A model generated the notes under the pieces. That model saw nothing but the letters and a program-made list of their open reading frames with translations. It was not told the DNA's origin and searched no databases. Positions 15,161 through 19,269 of a stretch of 19,269 nt of DNA are shown in pieces. A program made the position numbers and the translations under genes. Position 1 is the first letter of the stretch; the number at the start of each line of letters is the position of its first letter. Origin of the DNA: Kiritimatiellota bacterium (GTDB lineage: Bacteria; Verrucomicrobiota; Kiritimatiellia; JAAZAB01); NCBI GenBank assembly GCA_008636095.1, contig VSJD01000300.1:1-19269 (forward strand), read 5' to 3'.

Positions 15161-15253
15161 AATTAGGCCGCAGTGGCGTTTCATGTAGAGCCGACTTTAC
15201 GTCGGCTATCATAGCCGGTGTAAAACCGGCTCTACACGGATTGAAATTCCTAT
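15161..15253. repeat. Tandem repeat unit B with BIME-like paired hairpins
   Basis: This unit has the same flanks as unit A: AATTAGG (15161), TTTCATGTAG (15179-15188) and TTGAAATTCCTAT (15241-15253). Its core is of different sequence, 15184-15236, closed by TGTAGAGCCG / CGGCTCTACA. The hairpins are AGCCGAC-TTTAC-GTCGGCT (15189-15207) and AGCCGGT-GTAAA-ACCGGCT (15213-15231), again with reverse-complementary loops. A small AGTAG/CTACT hairpin follows at 15267-15280; otherwise I see nothing before the next gene at 15359. Confidence 0.7.
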
Positions 15254-15358
15254 ATATCCAGTTAGAGTAGAGCTTGCTACTGGCTATTAAGACATGCAAG
15301 CGTGCTGGCCTAAGGTCTGTTCCGCTTTGAAATAACCGTTTGCACCCGGGTTAGAACC

Positions 15359-17830
15359 ATGAATTTTAAAAAAGAAAACAATGCGTCAAGCGATGATTTT
15401 GGCGGACTTTGTCTTGATGGTCAACCTGCCTGGGAGCAGGGCCATTGGCCGATATTTTGGATCTGGCACCCGGAAGCCCATCCGACTGGAAACAGCATGG
15501 TTTTGTTTAAATTAGAATTTGAGATGACGGAAGAAGACGTTTTTCCGTTACATGTTTCCGCGGATAATCGTTACCATATTTTTCTGGATGGGCAATTGCT
15601 CGGCATGGGGCCGGAAAGAGGAATTATCAATAAGTGGTTTTATGAAACCTATCGGATCAGATTAAAGCCCGGCCGGCATAAACTTCTGGCCAGGGTTTGG
15701 CATATTGAAGAAAGACTGGCACCGCATGCCCAGGTGAGTTACCGCGGCGGATTTATTTTATTGGCGTCCGGCCGGAATATGAATAAAATTTCAACCGGCT
15801 TGGCGCCGTGGCAGACATGCCAACTCAATGGTTTTGGCTGGGAGGAGTCGGTCTGGGCATGGGGCGGTGGGAGTAATATGACTTGTGACGGCCGGTTGTT
15901 GCCGTGGGATTGCATGAAAGGCGGGGGCGATGGTTGGGTCAGTCCGGTTGTTTTGGAGTCAGGCGAGGACGCAAAATTGGCAAATCCTATCCGCGGTCAC
16001 TGGCTGCTTGCGCCGGCAACACTGCCGCCGTGCTTAAATCACGGGGTGGATGCCGGCGCGGCTGGTTTTAAAGTGTGTTATGCGGGTAATTTCAACCCTG
16101 CGTTAAGGCTTAAATTCAAGCATGCTTCCTGCCGATTGCCCGGCGAACCGGAAATCAGTCTATCCCAAATAACCGAGCCGGTCCTTAATCCGGCCAATAA
16201 TCTTGAAACAGATGAATGGCAAAAATTACTGGAGGCAACCGACGTCATCCATATCCCGCCGCGCTCTGCAATTGAAGCAATAATTGATTTGAATGATTAT
16301 TATTGTGCCTATACCGACCTGGTGGTTTCCGAAGGCCGGAATGCCGTGATTAAAATTGAATGGGCGGAGGCGTTGTACCGGGATCCGCTGGCCGACGATA
16401 AAGGCAACCGGGACGAAGTGTTCGGCAAGTTTTTTATCGGGGACGGCGATACTTTTATCGCCGATGGCGGTAGTCAGCGGCATTTTGAAACGTTCTGGTG
16501 GCGTTCCGGCCGTTATTTAAGGATCTCGGTGATTACCGGCGAGTCCTCGTTATTGATAGAAAAGCTTGCCGTCCGTGAAACCCGGTATCCTTTGGATTAC
16601 GAGGGGGCTTTGGACTGTGATAACAAGGAATTATTAAAAATAGTGCGCCCGGCCGTGCGTTCGTTGCAGGAATGCATGCACGAAACATACATGGATTGTC
16701 CGCATTACGAACAGATGATGTATGTCGGTGATACGCGGATTATGGCGCTGGCCGGCTACGTTATATCCGCGGACCGGCGCATGCAACAGAAAGCGATTGA
16801 ACTGGGCGCTTCTTCAATTCAGGTGGATCGCGGCGATATTCTTTCACGGTATCCGTCCCGAGTCGCCCAGTTTTTTACGATAAGCGCCCTGGCGTGGATA
16901 GACATGGTTTACGACTTTTTTTTGTGGCGCAATGCCGATGATGTGCGCCGGTATCTGCCGGCCATGCGTTTTTTGATGCATAGTTTTGAAGGTTTGTTTG
17001 ATGGCCATGGTTTGATACGTGGGACGCGGATGTGGAACTATATTGATTGGGCTTCAGGGTGGCCGGGCGGTGTTCCGCCGGATGGCGATACGGGCGCCAT
17101 TGCGCATATTAATTTGTTGTACTTGCTGGCATTGCAGAAAATGACGGCGCTGGAAGAATATTTTGGAGAGGATCTGCTGGCGGAAAGAAACCGGCGGCAG
17201 GCCGCCGACCTTAAACAGGCCATATTAAATTATTTTTGGGATGATAGCAGGGAGATGCTGGCTGATCAGGTATCCAGGAAAACCTATTCGGAACATGCCC
17301 AGGTTCTGGCGGTAATGGCCGATTTGCTGGATGACCGGAAAAAAGCCGGAATAACTGAAAAACTGGTTGAAGAAAAGCTGATAAAGACTTCGGTTTATTT
17401 TAACCATTATTATTTCGAAGCGGCAGGCTTGCTGGGTCGCATGGACCTGTTTTTCAGAAGGCTTGATTCGTGTTATGGAGCGATGCTGAAGCAGGGATGC
17501 CGGACATTCTTTGAGACCCCGGACCCGGCAAGGAGCGATTGTCATGGATGGGGGGTAAGTCCGATGTTTCATTTTTTGGCGACTATGTTGGGAATCCGAC
17601 CGGCCAGTCCCGGGTTTGCCAATGTTGCTATAAAACCACGGCCTGGTAATTTGCGCCGGCTTTCGGGGGCATTGCCGCATTATCGGGGAATGATCCACGT
17701 GGATTTGCAAATTGAAGAAGGTAAAATCGAGGGGAAAGTGAGTTTGCCCAAGGGTGTCAAAGGCCGATTTTACTGGAAGAATTCGGTATGCGATTTGAGC
17801 GAAGGCGCAACAAAAATTGAAATTACTTAG
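15359..17830 (+). CDS. GH78 alpha-L-rhamnosidase-like protein
   Basis: An 823-residue protein of the family that releases alpha-L-rhamnose from glycans or glycosides by inversion. The N-terminal beta region (about 45-110; PLHVSADNRYHIFLDGQLLGMGPERG) matches the accessory Bac_rhamnosid_N type. A long beta region leads to an (alpha/alpha)6 barrel. There, DCPHYEQMMYVGD (446-458) gives Asp446, Glu451 and Asp458 with the D-x4-E-x6-D spacing of characterised GH78 enzymes. FFETPD supplies Glu719 as the probable base. WGVSPMFHFLATMLGIRPASPGF (about 730-755) is the usual GH78 C-terminal junction. Usual DCPxRxE has His-Tyr in place of Gln-Arg, so substrate preference may differ. No signal peptide is seen, so it may be cytoplasmic or a start may be misplaced. 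The ribosome-binding site is weak. It is divergent from the large secreted protein gene. Confidence 0.82.
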   Translation: MNFKKENNASSDDFGGLCLDGQPAWEQGHWPIFWIWHPEAHPTGNSMVLFKLEFEMTEEDVFPLHVSADNRYHIFLDGQLLGMGPERGIINKWFYETYRIRLKPGRHKLLARVWHIEERLAPHAQVSYRGGFILLASGRNMNKISTGLAPWQTCQLNGFGWEESVWAWGGGSNMTCDGRLLPWDCMKGGGDGWVSPVVLESGEDAKLANPIRGHWLLAPATLPPCLNHGVDAGAAGFKVCYAGNFNPALRLKFKHASCRLPGEPEISLSQITEPVLNPANNLETDEWQKLLEATDVIHIPPRSAIEAIIDLNDYYCAYTDLVVSEGRNAVIKIEWAEALYRDPLADDKGNRDEVFGKFFIGDGDTFIADGGSQRHFETFWWRSGRYLRISVITGESSLLIEKLAVRETRYPLDYEGALDCDNKELLKIVRPAVRSLQECMHETYMDCPHYEQMMYVGDTRIMALAGYVISADRRMQQKAIELGASSIQVDRGDILSRYPSRVAQFFTISALAWIDMVYDFFLWRNADDVRRYLPAMRFLMHSFEGLFDGHGLIRGTRMWNYIDWASGWPGGVPPDGDTGAIAHINLLYLLALQKMTALEEYFGEDLLAERNRRQAADLKQAILNYFWDDSREMLADQVSRKTYSEHAQVLAVMADLLDDRKKAGITEKLVEEKLIKTSVYFNHYYFEAAGLLGRMDLFFRRLDSCYGAMLKQGCRTFFETPDPARSDCHGWGVSPMFHFLATMLGIRPASPGFANVAIKPRPGNLRRLSGALPHYRGMIHVDLQIEEGKIEGKVSLPKGVKGRFYWKNSVCDLSEGATKIEIT

Positions 17831-17842
17831 CATTTCTCGTGC

Positions 17843-17864
17843 AACCGCTTGCTTTCCAGCGGTT
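17843..17864 (+). terminator. Weak hairpin after the GH78 gene
   Basis: The stem AACCGC (17843-17848) / GCGGTT (17859-17864) with a 10-nt loop lies 12 nt past the stop codon. It is followed by TATACA with no U-run. It is only a possible terminator; the next gene has its own promoter 30 bp further on. Confidence 0.3.
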
Positions 17865-17894
17865 TATACATCCAAAAATAGTTGAAAAAAGATG

Positions 17895-17923
17895 TTGACA
17901 CAGGGCTATTCGTGGTATATATT
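17895..17923 (+). promoter_or_regulatory. Near-consensus sigma-70 promoter
   Basis: A perfect -35 TTGACA (17895-17900) and TATATT (17918-17923, 5 of 6) are separated by exactly 17 bp. Transcription would start near 17930, giving a 5' leader of about 80 nt before the ATG at 18008. It is the best promoter seen in the window. Confidence 0.65.
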
Positions 17924-18007
17924 TTACATGTAAATAGAAACAGGTTATTTATTTTGCTTTGAACGGAATCACGGGCGTCTTTTAACAAAGAAAGGGAACT
18001 AAAAACC

Positions 18008-19269
18008 ATGACAAGATTAATCGTAGGCGCAGTTGTATTTGGCGGACTTTTCCTGAATAACATCTTTGCCGCCATGGTAATCACTCAACAAAGACAGTAT
18101 CCGTTAAATCCCCTCTATTTAAATGCCCTGAAGACGGCCGGCATCAACTGTTTTCAGGTCTTTGCATTGCGAGAATTGGCCAACATGAGCTATACGAACG
18201 TGTTTGACTTAAACAGACCGGACACGCTCAACAATTCTTGGATAAACCGACTGCGCACAGCTGAGATCAATCATTATTATAAAAACCACATGCAATTGGA
18301 AATGGCGGCGTGGGGGCCGCATTGCCGTAACTGGATTTTCCAATACGGCTGGTGTGATGGTGTTCCTTATGACGCGTTAACCGACGGCAATGGGAATACC
18401 ATTCCCTATGGAAGCCTGGGCACTTATAATGGAATCGCAAAATTTGTGCCGGAACTGGATACCGTGCAGAAGTACAGCGATTTTTTGCTGGAGAATTATA
18501 CCAAGCCCATGATCAAGGCCAGATATGAACAAGGCGTGTATTTATTTGCCGTTGATCAGGAGGATTACTGGAAAATGCCGCAATATACGGGAAATCCCTC
18601 AAATACTTTAAGCAAATTTTTCCCCTTCCACGACTATCATGAATATGACGGCCTGAGCCTTGCGGAAAAGGAAAAAAGAATGCGGGAAGTTGTCATGATG
18701 TTCTACAAGAAGCTGTATGAATGGAAAAACGAAAATTACCCCAAGATTATTCTGGTCCATTCCCTGGCATGTTCCCATACGAATGGCGCAATGTTGCAAT
18801 CCATGCAGGATATTCCCTGGGTGGATTGGTTTGCGATGAATGGCGGCAGCGCCGTATTTATGGTAGGGGCAAGTTCGAATGGAATAGAAGAGACTGCCGG
18901 TTATCCCGGGCGCGGCAGTCCGTATCCGCTGTTTAAACAAATGATAGAGACAAATTATTTTGAATATCTGAATGCGGATGGCATGGTGGAAAATCGTCAA
19001 AGCCGGGGATGGGGAATTGCCCAGACTGAGTCGGCCCAGTATAGCTCGGTTGCGCCCGGCACACCGGAACAATTCCTAAAACTGCCGGAACAATATTCAA
19101 ATACCAGATATTATGATTATGTGATGAATGTTCCTGAACCATATGGTTGGTGCACGTATCCCATGCAGAATCTTTTCCAAAAATTAATGAGTGAATGGTC
19201 CGCGTTAGACCGGGGCAATAATTACATAAAATTACATTGTTTAGCCAATTTTGTTAAGCAAAACACTTA
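18008..19269 (+). CDS. Secreted protein of unknown family, partial (3' end off window)
   Basis: The frame is open for 420 codons from ATG 18008 to the right edge with no stop. Residues 1-22 (RLIVGAVVFGGLFLNNIFA) are a good signal peptide with cleavage expected at FA-A. The mature part shows alternating beta/alpha segments suggestive of a TIM barrel: INCFQVFAL, MQLEMAAWGPH, GVYLFAVDQEDYW, PKIILVHSL and VDWFAMNGG. The region is rich in Trp and Tyr, as carbohydrate-binding proteins often are. The acidic DQED segment (about 181-184) is a candidate active-site strand end, but I cannot assign a family. GAAAGGGA lies about 10 nt upstream of the ATG. It follows the rhamnosidase-like gene by 177 bp, suggesting the same glycan-processing theme. 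Base composition is more AT-rich than the left half of the window. Confidence 0.75.
   Translation, partial: MTRLIVGAVVFGGLFLNNIFAAMVITQQRQYPLNPLYLNALKTAGINCFQVFALRELANMSYTNVFDLNRPDTLNNSWINRLRTAEINHYYKNHMQLEMAAWGPHCRNWIFQYGWCDGVPYDALTDGNGNTIPYGSLGTYNGIAKFVPELDTVQKYSDFLLENYTKPMIKARYEQGVYLFAVDQEDYWKMPQYTGNPSNTLSKFFPFHDYHEYDGLSLAEKEKRMREVVMMFYKKLYEWKNENYPKIILVHSLACSHTNGAMLQSMQDIPWVDWFAMNGGSAVFMVGASSNGIEETAGYPGRGSPYPLFKQMIETNYFEYLNADGMVENRQSRGWGIAQTESAQYSSVAPGTPEQFLKLPEQYSNTRYYDYVMNVPEPYGWCTYPMQNLFQKLMSEWSALDRGNNYIKLHCLANFVKQNT

Noticed and set aside
15241..15358. A promoter for the GH78 gene
   Set aside because: TTGAAA words occur, but none has a credible -10 at 16-18 bp; the best option would leave almost no leader before the ATG.
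1..19269. tRNA, rRNA, riboswitch, integrase or transposase genes
   Set aside because: I found no cloverleaf-like sequence with a conserved T-loop, no rRNA-like stretch and no recombinase motif. The repeats are non-autonomous.

Overview
The window is bacterial chromosomal DNA with eight complete genes and one that runs off the right edge. The style fits the PVC superphylum (Kiritimatiellota, Lentisphaerota, Verrucomicrobiota) or a neighbouring uncultured lineage. The reasons are large secreted carbohydrate-active proteins, an FAD_oxidored-type enzyme, and several families of short heptamer arrays and hairpin elements between genes. This assignment is an inference from style, not from a marker gene. 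I see no rRNA, tRNA, CRISPR array, integrase or transposase.

Layout. (1) At 249-1253 (+) is a lipoprotein of the secretory glutaminyl-cyclase / M28 zinc-enzyme type, with a good sigma-70-like promoter in front. (2) At 1301-2296 (-) is a cysteine-rich cytoplasmic protein built from two tandem copies of a DUF1284-like unit. (3) A leftward operon-like block runs from 8275 to 2521: ABC ATPase, ABC-2-type permease, membrane-anchored helical/TPR-like protein, and FAD-dependent oxidoreductase. The last two are joined by a TAATG stop/start overlap. (4) A leftward pair of secreted proteins is coupled by a GTGA overlap: a 1301-residue multidomain protein that resembles a glycoside hydrolase (14692-10787), then a transglutaminase-like protein (10790-8487). 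(5) A 666-bp divergent intergenic region (14693-15358) is packed with stem-loop elements, including two tandem units with BIME-like paired hairpins. (6) At 15359-17830 (+) is a GH78 alpha-L-rhamnosidase-like enzyme with its catalytic spacing intact. (7) From 18008 to the window end (+) is a secreted protein of unknown family, behind a near-consensus promoter. It is open at the right edge and is therefore easily missed.

How it may work together. The right half looks like a polysaccharide or glycoprotein-processing locus: a rhamnosidase-like enzyme, a large putative glycosidase with Ig-like and carbohydrate-binding-like domains, a secreted transglutaminase-fold protein, and another secreted TIM-barrel-like protein. 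The left block looks like an ABC export or envelope function with accessory proteins. Base composition becomes visibly more AT-rich to the right of the repeat-rich gap near 15 kb.

The most unusual feature is the repeat content. Six arrays share an exact 7-bp period but use four unrelated sequence flavours. Two pairs are arranged as inverted arms in gene gaps, and two arrays run into the 3' ends of genes and encode their C-terminal tails. Separately, a 9-bp repeat encoding Pro-Gly-Thr/Val triplets sits in-frame in two adjacent genes.
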